Positions 1 to 7,459 of a DNA stretch of 64,000 bases are shown here, one piece after another. Every line of letters begins with the position of its first letter. Position 1 is the first letter of the stretch. The stretch spans positions 186,001 through 250,000 of the forward strand of contig JACKAA010000002.1 in assembly GCA_020635275.1 (NCBI GenBank), given 5' to 3'. Below the pieces are notes generated by a model, which was not told the DNA's origin, did no database searches, and worked only from the letters and a program-made list of their open reading frames with translations. Source of the DNA: Ignavibacteriales bacterium (GTDB lineage Bacteria > Bacteroidota > Ignavibacteria > Ignavibacteriales > Melioribacteraceae). The position numbers were made by a program, and so were the translations under genes.

Positions 1-1031
1 CTCGCAAGTTTTGCAATTTTTGAGGGATCGAAAGAAATTAAAACCAGTGCAATAATACCAACAGTTATATAAAGTGAAAATGAAGGAGTATCAAATCTAG
101 TTAGCTTTCTAAAAAAATTTGGCAATATATGATCGCGACTCATTGCAAGCGGATATCTTGAAGCACTTAAAATTCCGGAATTTGCTACAGATACAAATGC
201 AATTATAGCAGCAATTGATATTATAATTACGCCAGTATTGCCAAAAACAACATTCTGAACTGATGCCGGTGCAGTTAAGTTATTAACAATGGAATCAATT
301 GGAAGCACACCTATTATAATTAAGGTTCCTAATGCATAAACAATAAATGAAGTCCCTAATGCTAGAAATATTCCTAAAGGTATATTTTTTTCAGGATTTT
401 GAATTTCTTCAGAAATGCTAGCTATTTTTGTCACTCCCACATAACTTATAAACACCATTCCAGAAGTTGACATTAATTGAAGAAAATCAAAATTAAATAA
501 TCCTTCGTAGTTTGATGTTTTAATATGAGGAATACCTGAGATAATAAAAGATGATAAAATAAATAATAATGAAGTAACCAAGACAATTTGCAATAAGCTA
601 CTTTTTTTTGTTCCAAAAAAATTGATTATGCCAAGTAGAATTGCTAGCCCCACCGCAATTGGAGTTAACGCAACATCGTTTATAAATAAGCTTAAATATG
701 CACCTATTCCAACAAGGGCAAAAGAAACTTTAAGAATCAGCACAAGCCAAACTCCAATACCGCCAATTGTGCCAACTAAAGGGCCTAAAGATCTATCAAG
801 AAAATAATAAACACCTCCGGCTCTTGGCATTGCCGTAGATAGTTCTATTTTACTTAATATTGAAGGAATAACTAAAAGTGCAGATACCAGATAAGCCAAT
901 ACAAAAGAATTTCCAATTTCAGCAGCAGCTAAACCTGGAATAATAAATAGACCTCCACTTATTGTTGATCCAGTAGCAATAGCATAAACATCAATAAGAT
1001 TTAACTGCTTTTTTAACTTAACTGCCTTAAT
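1..1031 (-). CDS. APC-superfamily amino acid permease, C-terminal end beyond the window
   Basis: The reading frame runs off the left edge and encodes about 343 residues of a very hydrophobic membrane protein. The N-terminus (KLKKQLNLIDVYAIATG, then STISGGLFIIPG) is the first transmembrane segment of the amino acid/polyamine/organocation family, where the broken helix with the GxxxGxGIF-like stretch binds substrate. About ten membrane segments can be followed. Its role would be uptake or exchange of an amino acid across the inner membrane; the substrate cannot be read. The start is odd. After an in-frame TAA at 1044-1046 there is no ATG, GTG or TTG until well past the first membrane helix, but ATT at 1029-1031 lies nine bases after AAGGA. 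I therefore place the start at this ATT. Some relatives carry a C-terminal UspA domain, which cannot be judged here. Confidence 0.85.
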   Translation of the reverse strand, partial: MKAVKLKKQLNLIDVYAIATGSTISGGLFIIPGLAAAEIGNSFVLAYLVSALLVIPSILSKIELSTAMPRAGGVYYFLDRSLGPLVGTIGGIGVWLVLILKVSFALVGIGAYLSLFINDVALTPIAVGLAILLGIINFFGTKKSSLLQIVLVTSLLFILSSFIISGIPHIKTSNYEGLFNFDFLQLMSTSGMVFISYVGVTKIASISEEIQNPEKNIPLGIFLALGTSFIVYALGTLIIIGVLPIDSIVNNLTAPASVQNVVFGNTGVIIISIAAIIAFVSVANSGILSASRYPLAMSRDHILPNFFRKLTRFDTPSFSLYITVGIIALVLISFDPSKIAKLA

Positions 1032-1040
1032 TGTAAAAAT

Positions 1041-1045
1041 TCCTT
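1041..1045 (-). promoter_or_regulatory. Ribosome-binding site AAGGA for an apparent ATT start
   Basis: On the minus strand AAGGA is followed by nine bases and then ATT (1031-1029), which begins the conserved KLKKQLNLID region of the permease. It overlaps the in-frame stop TAA, so translation cannot start further upstream. Confidence 0.45.
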
Positions 1046-1141
1046 AAAATAATTTTTAGCTATTAATAATAAATTTAATAAACTAAGTTGTTATTTAATA
1101 GAGAATTGATTTATAGTAATTTTGAAGTTTTAAATTACTTA

Positions 1142-1861
1142 TTACGCTGTTGCCAAAACTCTTACAAGTTTTCTTTTTGCAACTGGTAAAATTGTTTCTA
1201 CAAATGGAAAATCAATTGAAGAATTAAAACAATAAGTTGATGGATTTGGTAAATCTGGATATTTTTTAATTAGATTATGTTTTATTTCATAAGGTGAATT
1301 TGCTTCAGGTGTATTTAAACTTATTAAATCAACAAGTTTGCTTTTTAATGTTCTAAGTGGATTTTCTTCAGTTGAGAATAAGCTCATTTCAAATCTGTAA
1401 ATTTTCATCAACTCGTGCTTAATATCAGGTAAAAGAAAATATCCTTCATTTTTATAGATTGGCATAATTCCTATCTCATTTAAGGTTATATTTTCATCTA
1501 CAAAATCAAAGATTGCTTTACCTTCATTTATCGCTGTCTTAATTTCTGGTAAAGCCCAATCAATAAAATCAGATACTTTTTTTAATGAATATTCATCATA
1601 CTCAACAGGATTGGTTAAAGGCAAGTCTTCTGAAAAATCTGCAAAATTAAGATTTAAAACAAATTCAGGATCAAATAGCGACATTTGTTCAACTAATAAT
1701 TCTAATTCGTTTTTTATTGAGATAAGTTCAGCTAATGCAGGATATAATTTATTTCTATGTAATGCTTCCGAATATCTGTTCAAAATTGCCAAAACTTTAT
1801 ATTTGCTAAGTTCATCATCATCTGCTGCTTTGATAAATGTGCTTAAAGTTAAGGCTTCCAC
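1142..1861 (-). CDS. Conserved-looking hypothetical protein, 239 residues
   Basis: I do not recognise this family. The protein is acidic, without signal peptide or membrane segment, and mostly helical by composition (a long helix-rich stretch around residues 15-60), so it is probably cytoplasmic. It ends with a basic tail (AKRKLVRVLATA). The start is GTG, supported by GGAG five bases upstream. An in-frame stop lies just above, so no longer form is possible. It is transcribed away from the polyphosphate kinase 2 gene, and the shared 210-bp intergenic region carries two perfect palindromes. No function is proposed. Confidence 0.6.
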   Translation of the reverse strand: MEALTLSTFIKAADDDELSKYKVLAILNRYSEALHRNKLYPALAELISIKNELELLVEQMSLFDPEFVLNLNFADFSEDLPLTNPVEYDEYSLKKVSDFIDWALPEIKTAINEGKAIFDFVDENITLNEIGIMPIYKNEGYFLLPDIKHELMKIYRFEMSLFSTEENPLRTLKSKLVDLISLNTPEANSPYEIKHNLIKKYPDLPNPSTYCFNSSIDFPFVETILPVAKRKLVRVLATA

Positions 1862-1960
1862 TAATGCTCCACTAATTTTGATTTAATTAAAAAACAAAAA
1901 TCAGACCAATTAATTATTGTTTAATTATCGGATATTTCATTCATGTTTTTAATGAAAAAA

Positions 1961-1974
1961 GTAGAATATTCTAC
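1961..1974. promoter_or_regulatory. 14-bp perfect palindrome in divergent promoter region
   Basis: GTAGAATATTCTAC is its own reverse complement and lies between two divergent genes, about 100 bases from each start. It is a candidate operator; no regulator is identified. Confidence 0.3.
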
Positions 1975-2010
1975 AGTTGTTGATTTTTTAATTAGGAATG
2001 GCTTTTTTTG

Positions 2011-2018
2011 TATCTTTG
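2011..2018 (+). promoter_or_regulatory. Bacteroidetes-type -7 element (TATCTTTG)
   Basis: TATCTTTG matches the TANNTTTG consensus of the Bacteroidetes primary sigma factor and lies 54 bases before the polyphosphate kinase 2 start. No TTTG at the expected -33 distance was found, so this is a weak call. Confidence 0.3.
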
Positions 2019-2032
2019 TGAAAAATGATAAA

Positions 2033-2046
2033 ATTTACATGTAAAT
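2033..2046. promoter_or_regulatory. 14-bp perfect palindrome in the PPK2 leader
   Basis: ATTTACATGTAAAT is a perfect palindrome between the TATCTTTG element and the start codon, where a repressor would block initiation or elongation. It is distinct in sequence from the palindrome at 1961-1974. Confidence 0.3.
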
Positions 2047-2071
2047 ATTACTTGAAAGTGAAGGAGTTACT

Positions 2072-2932
2072 ATGAATTTGGATAAATTCAAAATTTCCGA
2101 TGGTAAAAATTTTAAAATTTCCGAATTTAAGACCGATTTTACCGGTGATTTAGATTCGAAAAAAGAAGCTGAAAAACGACTGAAAAAGAATAAAGAAAAA
2201 ATGCGGGAACTTCAGGACAAATTTTATGCTCATGATAAATTCAGCTTATTAATTATTTTTCAGGCAATGGATGCAGCCGGAAAAGATAGCTCTATTAAAC
2301 ATGTTATGAGTGGATTAAATCCTCAAGGAACACAAGTATTTAGTTTTAAGCAGCCGTCAAAAGAAGAATTGGATCATGATTATTTATGGCGGACATCAAA
2401 ATCTTTGCCCGAAAGAGGAAGAATTGGAATTTTTAACAGATCATATTATGAAGAAGTTTTAGTTGTAAAAGTTCACAATTTAGTTAAGTATCAAAATATT
2501 CCTTCTGAACTTGTAACTGATAATATTTGGACAGAAAGGTATAATCAGATTAGAAATTTTGAACAGCATATAAGTCAGAATGGAACTGTTATTCTAAAAT
2601 TTTTCTTAAATGTTTCTAAAAACGAACAGAAAAGCAGATTTTTAAAAAGGTTAGATACCCCATCTAAAAATTGGAAATTTTCTGCAGCTGATTTGGAAGA
2701 AAGAAAACTTTGGGATGAATATCAAAAATGTTATCAGCAGGCAATAAGAGAAACAAGTACCGATTTTGCTCCTTGGTACATAATTCCAGCCGATCATAAA
2801 TGGTTTGCTAGATTATTAATTTCTGAAATTATTAATGATACTTTGGAAAATCTAAAAATTGAATATCCATCTCTTTCTGATGAACAAATTGCTAACTTGG
2901 AAATATATAAAAAGCAGTTAATAGAAGAATAA
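2072..2932 (+). CDS. ppk2: Polyphosphate kinase 2 family protein
   Basis: Members of this family move phosphate between polyphosphate and nucleotides (AMP, ADP or GDP), usually making nucleoside di- or triphosphates from polyphosphate in the cytoplasm. The protein has the P-loop kinase core. The Walker A variant MDAAGKDS is at residues 66-73, and the conserved stretch ERGRIGIFNRSYYEEV (about 114-129) holds the Walker B/lid region. The 286-residue length fits the short single-domain class often called polyphosphate:AMP/ADP phosphotransferase, but substrate class cannot be fixed by eye. ATG is preceded by a strong AAGGAG. The gene is monocistronic and faces the rhodanese gene across a hairpin. 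Polyphosphate kinase 1 lies 45 kb away in the same window. Confidence 0.93.
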   Translation: MNLDKFKISDGKNFKISEFKTDFTGDLDSKKEAEKRLKKNKEKMRELQDKFYAHDKFSLLIIFQAMDAAGKDSSIKHVMSGLNPQGTQVFSFKQPSKEELDHDYLWRTSKSLPERGRIGIFNRSYYEEVLVVKVHNLVKYQNIPSELVTDNIWTERYNQIRNFEQHISQNGTVILKFFLNVSKNEQKSRFLKRLDTPSKNWKFSAADLEERKLWDEYQKCYQQAIRETSTDFAPWYIIPADHKWFARLLISEIINDTLENLKIEYPSLSDEQIANLEIYKKQLIEE

Positions 2933-2944
2933 AAAATAAAAATT

Positions 2945-2974
2945 GGAGTCGAATAATTATTGTTATTCGACTCC
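2945..2974 (-). terminator. Rho-independent terminator between convergent genes
   Basis: A perfect 12-bp stem (GGAGTCGAATAA with its complement) encloses a six-base loop. On the minus strand it is followed by a T-rich run, so it mainly ends the rhodanese transcript; on the plus strand the tail is poor. Confidence 0.75.
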
Positions 2975-2981
2975 CAAAAGC

Positions 2982-3368
2982 TTATAACTTATTATAAGCT
3001 TTCATGCCTCCAAGAACATTTTTAGCATTAAAACCTTTTGCCTGCATTATTTTTGTAGCAAACACAGATCTATTACCTGAACGGCAAATAACTGCAATAT
3101 TTTTATCTTTGTATTTATCTAATTCTCCAACTCTAGCCGATAATTCTTGAACTGGAATATTAATAACTCCCTTTATTTGTCCATGTTCACCGACTAATTC
3201 TTGAGGTGTTCTAACATCAAGAATTACTAAATTTGGATCATTTTTCATTGATTCTTTTAGGTCCGAAGCTGTAATATTAAAATCATCTTTGCTTTCGGCA
3301 TTTTGGCAGCTAACTGTTATTGCTGTTACTGTAAATAATAAAAGAAACAAGAATTTTATGTTTTTCAT
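2982..3368 (-). CDS. Rhodanese-like domain lipoprotein
   Basis: A 128-residue exported protein with a single rhodanese domain. The N-terminus is a hydrophobic signal ending in a lipobox-like TVSC at about residues 18-21, so it is probably lipid-anchored in the periplasm. The domain shows the LDVRTPQE motif and the active-site loop CRSGNRS, whose cysteine can carry a persulfide sulfur. Single-domain rhodaneses transfer sulfur from donors such as thiosulfate to acceptors; the real substrate is unknown. The start ATG has AAAGGA at good spacing. It follows the FAH-family gene by 18 bases on the same strand and is probably cotranscribed. Confidence 0.88.
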   Translation of the reverse strand: MKNIKFLFLLLFTVTAITVSCQNAESKDDFNITASDLKESMKNDPNLVILDVRTPQELVGEHGQIKGVINIPVQELSARVGELDKYKDKNIAVICRSGNRSVFATKIMQAKGFNAKNVLGGMKAYNKL

Positions 3369-3386
3369 ATTGTTATCCTTTTTTGT

Positions 3387-4043
3387 TTATTCTATAATAT
3401 TTTCTATTTCTGCTATATGTTCTATCCTAGATTTTAAAACATCTCCTTTTTCAACTTTACTTACACCTTGCGGTGTTCCGGTATAAATTAAATCACCAGG
3501 CTCTAAAGTCATTCTTTCAGAAATATATTTAACAATTTCAGCTGGCGGAAATATCATTTTGTCAATAGAAGATTTTTGCTGAATATTTCCATTTTTTAAT
3601 AACTCAATCTCTTCTTTACCGGTAATTTTATATTCTTCCTTTAAAACAAATTCTGAGATTACAGCACAAGTATCAAAACTTTTTGCTAAAGTCCAAGGAT
3701 TTCCTTCTTTTCTATATTCATTTTGGAGATCCCTTAAAGTCATATCCAGACCAACTCCATAACCAATAATTGCATTTTCTGCTTCTTCATCACTAGCATT
3801 TTTAACTGATTTTCCAATAAGTAAAACTAATTCAACTTCATGATGCATTTCATTTGAATAACTTGGATGAAAAATGTTGTCACCATCATATATTAAAGTT
3901 GAGGGGGGTTTAAGAAAAATTATTGGAAATTTTGGTACTTCATTTCCTAATTCGCGGGCATGCTCAGCATAGTTTCTTCCAACACAAACTATCTTACCAA
4001 CTGTAAATTCTTTTGTAGAATTTTTAATTTTTACTTTCTTCAT
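3387..4043 (-). CDS. Fumarylacetoacetate hydrolase (FAH) family protein
   Basis: This family cleaves or hydrates 2-oxo acids (acylpyruvase, 2-oxopent-4-enoate hydratase, oxaloacetate decarboxylase-type activities) with Mg2+. The metal-binding motif HHEVELVLLIG, the GLDMTLRDLQ motif, KSFDTCAV and the C-terminal PGDLIYTGTPQGV are all visible. The length, about 218 residues, is that of the compact single-domain class (YcgM/FAHD1-like). A longer start at TTG 4055 is possible, but that codon overlaps the GGAG Shine-Dalgarno of ATG 4043, so I use the ATG. The precise substrate cannot be told. It sits upstream of the rhodanese gene in one operon. Confidence 0.9.
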   Translation of the reverse strand: MKKVKIKNSTKEFTVGKIVCVGRNYAEHARELGNEVPKFPIIFLKPPSTLIYDGDNIFHPSYSNEMHHEVELVLLIGKSVKNASDEEAENAIIGYGVGLDMTLRDLQNEYRKEGNPWTLAKSFDTCAVISEFVLKEEYKITGKEEIELLKNGNIQQKSSIDKMIFPPAEIVKYISERMTLEPGDLIYTGTPQGVSKVEKGDVLKSRIEHIAEIENIIE

Positions 4044-4122
4044 ACTGAACTCCAATAATATGATGCAATTTTTTAATAGTAGTTTCAGCTTAAATTTGAA
4101 AAATGCAAAATTGCAAAAATTT

Positions 4123-5376
4123 TTAGGTTTTCTGCTTTTTCTTTTTAGCTGCCGGAAAAAGAATATTGTTTAATATTAATCTGTAACCTGGTGAGTTTTT
4201 ATATAGACTTAATTCAGTTGGCGGATCATTTACTGCGTGGCGATAATCTTCGGGATCGTGACCGCCATAAAATGTAAATGTTCCCCTTCCATATTTACCA
4301 TGTATGTATTTTACTTGGTCTGATCCAGCTCTTTCGCCTAATATTATAACTGAGTTTTTTATTTTATCTTTTCTAAACATTGTAGTTTGACCCATAAATC
4401 CCTTTATTACATTTACGTGATTTTGTGTCAGCATTGTAGGAACCGGATCAAACTTAGCTGAAAATTCAAATAATGTGAAATAATCATTATTCTCCGAACC
4501 AATTTCATTCACTTGAATATCAATATCGCTATATTCATAAACCATAGGATTCATTTCTAAACTGAAATTTTCAAAAGCTAATGATTTATTGAACTCCAAT
4601 TTATTTTGAGCATTTGGGTCTGGCGAGTCTCCATCAAACATTCTATCAACAATATCAACATTATCAGCAGCCAAAGCTATATCATAACTATCAGTTGCAG
4701 AACACATCGCAAAGAGAAATCCGCCCTGACCAATAAATTCTTTAATAGTTCTTACAACGTCTTTTTCCATTTCAGAAACTTTCTTATAGCTAAATTTTGC
4801 AGCTTCTTTTTCATACAGAAGTTGATTTTCCTGATACCATCTGGCTCCCCTGTAACTTGAATAAAATTTTCCAAATTGCCCGGTAAAATCTTCATGATGA
4901 AGATGAAGCCAATCATATTTGCTCAATTTATTTGTTAATATTTCTTCAATCCATATTTTATCATATTTTACTTCTGCGTATTCTAATGCCAAAGTTACTG
5001 CATCATCCCAAGGCTGAAATCCTGGAGGAACATAAACAGCAATTTCCGGAGCCTTTTCTAATCTTATTACTTCCATATTTTGATCATCACTTTGCACAAA
5101 AGAATAAATGTCAACTACTTGAATGTTATCTAATAATTGAAAAGCAACATCTCTAATTCGGCAATCCATAATTACTTTTCCCGAGTATTCCAGCATAAAA
5201 GATCCGCCTTTATAGTTTAAAAGCCAGTCAGCTTTTAATCCGTTTTTTAGAGCATTAAATGTAATACCATAAGCTTTTAAGTGATCAGTTTGAGTAAGAT
5301 CCATTGGTATGAATATTTTTGACTGTGCAAAAAGTAACGATGAAATAAAAAATGAAAATAATATTTTTCTTAACAT
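4123..5376 (-). CDS. Secreted protein of the family often annotated 'asparagine synthetase B'
   Basis: A signal peptide (MLRKILFSFFISSLLFAQ) precedes about 400 residues. The segments LKAYGITFNALKNGLKADWLLNYKGGSF, given here in words as an LKAYG block followed by an LLNYKGG block, and the later DWLHLHHEDFTGQ and FAMCSATDS motifs are those of a Bacteroidota-type exported family that databases label asparagine synthetase B. I see neither the N-terminal catalytic cysteine of a class II glutaminase nor the SGGxDS ATP-pyrophosphatase motif of that enzyme, and it is exported. The middle has the look of a class I amidotransferase/ThuA-like fold. The function is therefore unknown. ATG 5376 is chosen over TTG 5388; neither has a clear ribosome-binding site. 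The C-terminus is lysine-rich. Confidence 0.75.
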   Translation of the reverse strand: MLRKILFSFFISSLLFAQSKIFIPMDLTQTDHLKAYGITFNALKNGLKADWLLNYKGGSFMLEYSGKVIMDCRIRDVAFQLLDNIQVVDIYSFVQSDDQNMEVIRLEKAPEIAVYVPPGFQPWDDAVTLALEYAEVKYDKIWIEEILTNKLSKYDWLHLHHEDFTGQFGKFYSSYRGARWYQENQLLYEKEAAKFSYKKVSEMEKDVVRTIKEFIGQGGFLFAMCSATDSYDIALAADNVDIVDRMFDGDSPDPNAQNKLEFNKSLAFENFSLEMNPMVYEYSDIDIQVNEIGSENNDYFTLFEFSAKFDPVPTMLTQNHVNVIKGFMGQTTMFRKDKIKNSVIILGERAGSDQVKYIHGKYGRGTFTFYGGHDPEDYRHAVNDPPTELSLYKNSPGYRLILNNILFPAAKKKKQKT

Positions 5377-5455
5377 ACTTTTTTTCAATTCAAATTTAAA
5401 AACTTGTGTGAAGAAATTTTCTATTTATACACTTTTCATTGAAAAAAGTTTTCAT

Positions 5456-6079
5456 TTACCATTCGGTTGGTTTAAATAATTTTGTGCCCGGTATTTGATT
5501 TGGTAATTGTGAACTTCTTAAAATACCGGTTCTTATTTTTTTAACAAAATCAGAGTGTTTCATTAATTCTTTGGATGGATGTCCTTGGCCTGGCATAATT
5601 AAACCAACTAGTTTATCTTTATGATATTTTTTAACTAATCTCATAGATTCAGCAAGGTCTGAATCATTAGAAACAACAACCGCACACTCATAATCATTTA
5701 ACCAAGCATCATTTAATAAATGAACTGCGATATTAACATCAGATCCTTTCTCTTCAGTTTTAATTATTTTTGCAGACTCTCTTGGGAATTTAGGATTTGC
5801 TAAAGGTGCATATATTTCATGAGTCAAAAAATGTCCTAAATATTTCTGAAATTCTGGAATATAATTTTCTAATGCACGAAGGTAGGTTTGTTGTCTAATT
5901 GGCTGGTTAGAGTTATATTTGCCGGAAACTAATGCAGTAAAATATTTAATTTTAACTATGTTATGTTTTTCTGAAAGTAATTTTGAAAATAAGCTCTTAA
6001 AATCTAGCCATTTATATGGAGTGTTTTTAACAGCTCCATAATAAAAATTAAATCCATCAATATAGATTATTGTTTTCAC
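5456..6079 (-). CDS. NYN-domain (PIN-like) ribonuclease-type protein
   Basis: A 207-residue cytoplasmic protein of the NYN superfamily. The N-terminal IYIDGFNFYYG carries the first catalytic aspartate and the asparagine of the fold. The central VVVSNDSDLAESMRLVKK stretch carries the second acidic cluster (NDSDL). These residues bind Mg2+ in PIN-like nucleases, so RNA cleavage is the likely activity, with unknown target. The start codon is GTG. It lies downstream of clpX but is separated from it by a strong terminator, so it probably has its own transcript. LabA-like and limkain-type proteins are the nearest named relatives. Confidence 0.85.
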   Translation of the reverse strand: MKTIIYIDGFNFYYGAVKNTPYKWLDFKSLFSKLLSEKHNIVKIKYFTALVSGKYNSNQPIRQQTYLRALENYIPEFQKYLGHFLTHEIYAPLANPKFPRESAKIIKTEEKGSDVNIAVHLLNDAWLNDYECAVVVSNDSDLAESMRLVKKYHKDKLVGLIMPGQGHPSKELMKHSDFVKKIRTGILRSSQLPNQIPGTKLFKPTEW

Positions 6080-6100
6080 TTAAGCTCAAATTGCTTTTAA

Positions 6101-6151
6101 AAAAGCAAGAGTCACCGAAGTGACTCTGCACCCTTGGTCGAAACCAAAGGG
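6101..6151 (-). terminator. Tandem UUCG hairpins with T-run after clpX
   Basis: Read on the minus strand there are two consecutive hairpins, both with a TTCG loop. The first has stem CCCTTTGGT/ACCAAGGG with one bulge. The second has a perfect 8-bp stem AGAGTCAC/GTGACTCT closed by C-TTCG-G, an unusually stable tetraloop. A TGCTTTTTT tail follows, as in an intrinsic terminator of the clpX operon. Confidence 0.8.
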
Positions 6152-6205
6152 GTAGTAAAATTATATAGTAAAAGTAAATTTAAATTACTTTAATTGCAAG
6201 TATCA

Positions 6206-7459
6206 TTATGCCGATTTCCTATCGGCTTCGTAATAAATTGGGTCTTCACCTTTTTCAACAGTATCTTTTGTAATTAAACATTTATCAACATTATCTAGAT
6301 TCGGCAATTCATACATAATATCCAGCAAAGTACTTTCTACTATTGATCTTAATGCACGAGCACCTGATTTCCTTTCCATTGCTTTTTTAACAATTGCTTC
6401 AATTGCCAATTTATCAAACTCTAATTCAACACCTTCCATCATAAATAATTTCTTAAATTGCTTTAATATTGCATTTTTGGGAACTGTTAGAATATTTTTA
6501 AGAGCTTCTTCATTAAGTGAATGCAATGGAGCAATAATTGGAATTCTGCCTATAAGTTCTGGAATAAGACCAAATTTAAGTAAATCTTCAGGTTGAACTT
6601 TTGAATAAAGCTCATCTTTGATTATTTCTTTTTCATCATCTTGAGCGGTTGAAAAGCCAATTGTATTTTTATTCAATCTTGTTGAAATAATTTGCTCAAT
6701 TCCGTCAAAAGCGCCGCCAAGAATAAAAAGTATATTTTTAGTATTAATATTTATTAGGCTCTGCTCGGGATGTTTTCTTCCTCCGCGAGGCGGAACACCT
6801 GCAACTGTTCCTTCTAAGATTTTTAACAATGCCTGCTGTACTCCTTCTCCGGAAACATCTCTTGTAATAGATGCGCTTTCACTTTTTCGGGCAATTTTAT
6901 CAATTTCATCAATGTAAATTATGCCCTTTTGTGCTTTCTCAAGGTTATAATCTGCAGCTTGGAGCAATCTAACAAGAATTGTTTCAACGTCGTCTCCAAC
7001 ATAACCAGCTTCAGTTAATGTAGTTGCATCAGCTATAGCAAACGGCACATCTAAAATACCGGCAAGTGTTTTGCCAATTAAAGTTTTACCAACACCAGTT
7101 GAGCCAATTAATAGAATATTACTTTTATCAATTTCTACATCATCAAATTCAAATAGTGAAGCTGTAGAATTGATTCTTTTATAATGGTTATAAACTGCAA
7201 CCGAAATTACTCTTTTTGCTTTATCCTGCCCAATTACATGTTCATCTAAACTTTTCTTGATCAAATCAGGTGTTAAAGATGAAGCAGAAGTATCTTTATT
7301 ATTGTAAGCAGCTAAGTTATTTTTAAGAATATCTACACTTGTTTTTACGCAAATATCACAAATATATACATCCGGACCAGCAACCATGCTAGCTACTTCA
7401 TTTCCATCTCTTCCACAAAAAGAACATTTTACTGTATTATGATCATGTGTTTCACTCAT
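6206..7459 (-). CDS. clpX: ATP-dependent Clp protease ATP-binding subunit ClpX
   Basis: ClpX is the AAA+ unfoldase that recognises tagged proteins and feeds them to the ClpP peptidase in the cytoplasm. The N-terminal zinc-binding domain has four cysteines at residues 12, 15, 34 and 37. The Walker A GSTGVGKT, Walker B IIYIDEIDKI and the conserved pore/ISRD region around PPRGGRKHPEQ follow in order. The 417-residue length is normal. Its ATG overlaps the stop of the TPR gene by four bases (ATGA), so it is translationally coupled. clpP, a common neighbour elsewhere, is not in this window. The operon ends at the tandem hairpins downstream. Confidence 0.98.
   Translation of the reverse strand: MSETHDHNTVKCSFCGRDGNEVASMVAGPDVYICDICVKTSVDILKNNLAAYNNKDTSASSLTPDLIKKSLDEHVIGQDKAKRVISVAVYNHYKRINSTASLFEFDDVEIDKSNILLIGSTGVGKTLIGKTLAGILDVPFAIADATTLTEAGYVGDDVETILVRLLQAADYNLEKAQKGIIYIDEIDKIARKSESASITRDVSGEGVQQALLKILEGTVAGVPPRGGRKHPEQSLININTKNILFILGGAFDGIEQIISTRLNKNTIGFSTAQDDEKEIIKDELYSKVQPEDLLKFGLIPELIGRIPIIAPLHSLNEEALKNILTVPKNAILKQFKKLFMMEGVELEFDKLAIEAIVKKAMERKSGARALRSIVESTLLDIMYELPNLDNVDKCLITKDTVEKGEDPIYYEADRKSA

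Noticed and set aside
622..807. Plus-strand 61-codon frame at the left edge
   Set aside because: It lies opposite the APC permease, whose minus-strand frame is continuous and has clear family motifs.
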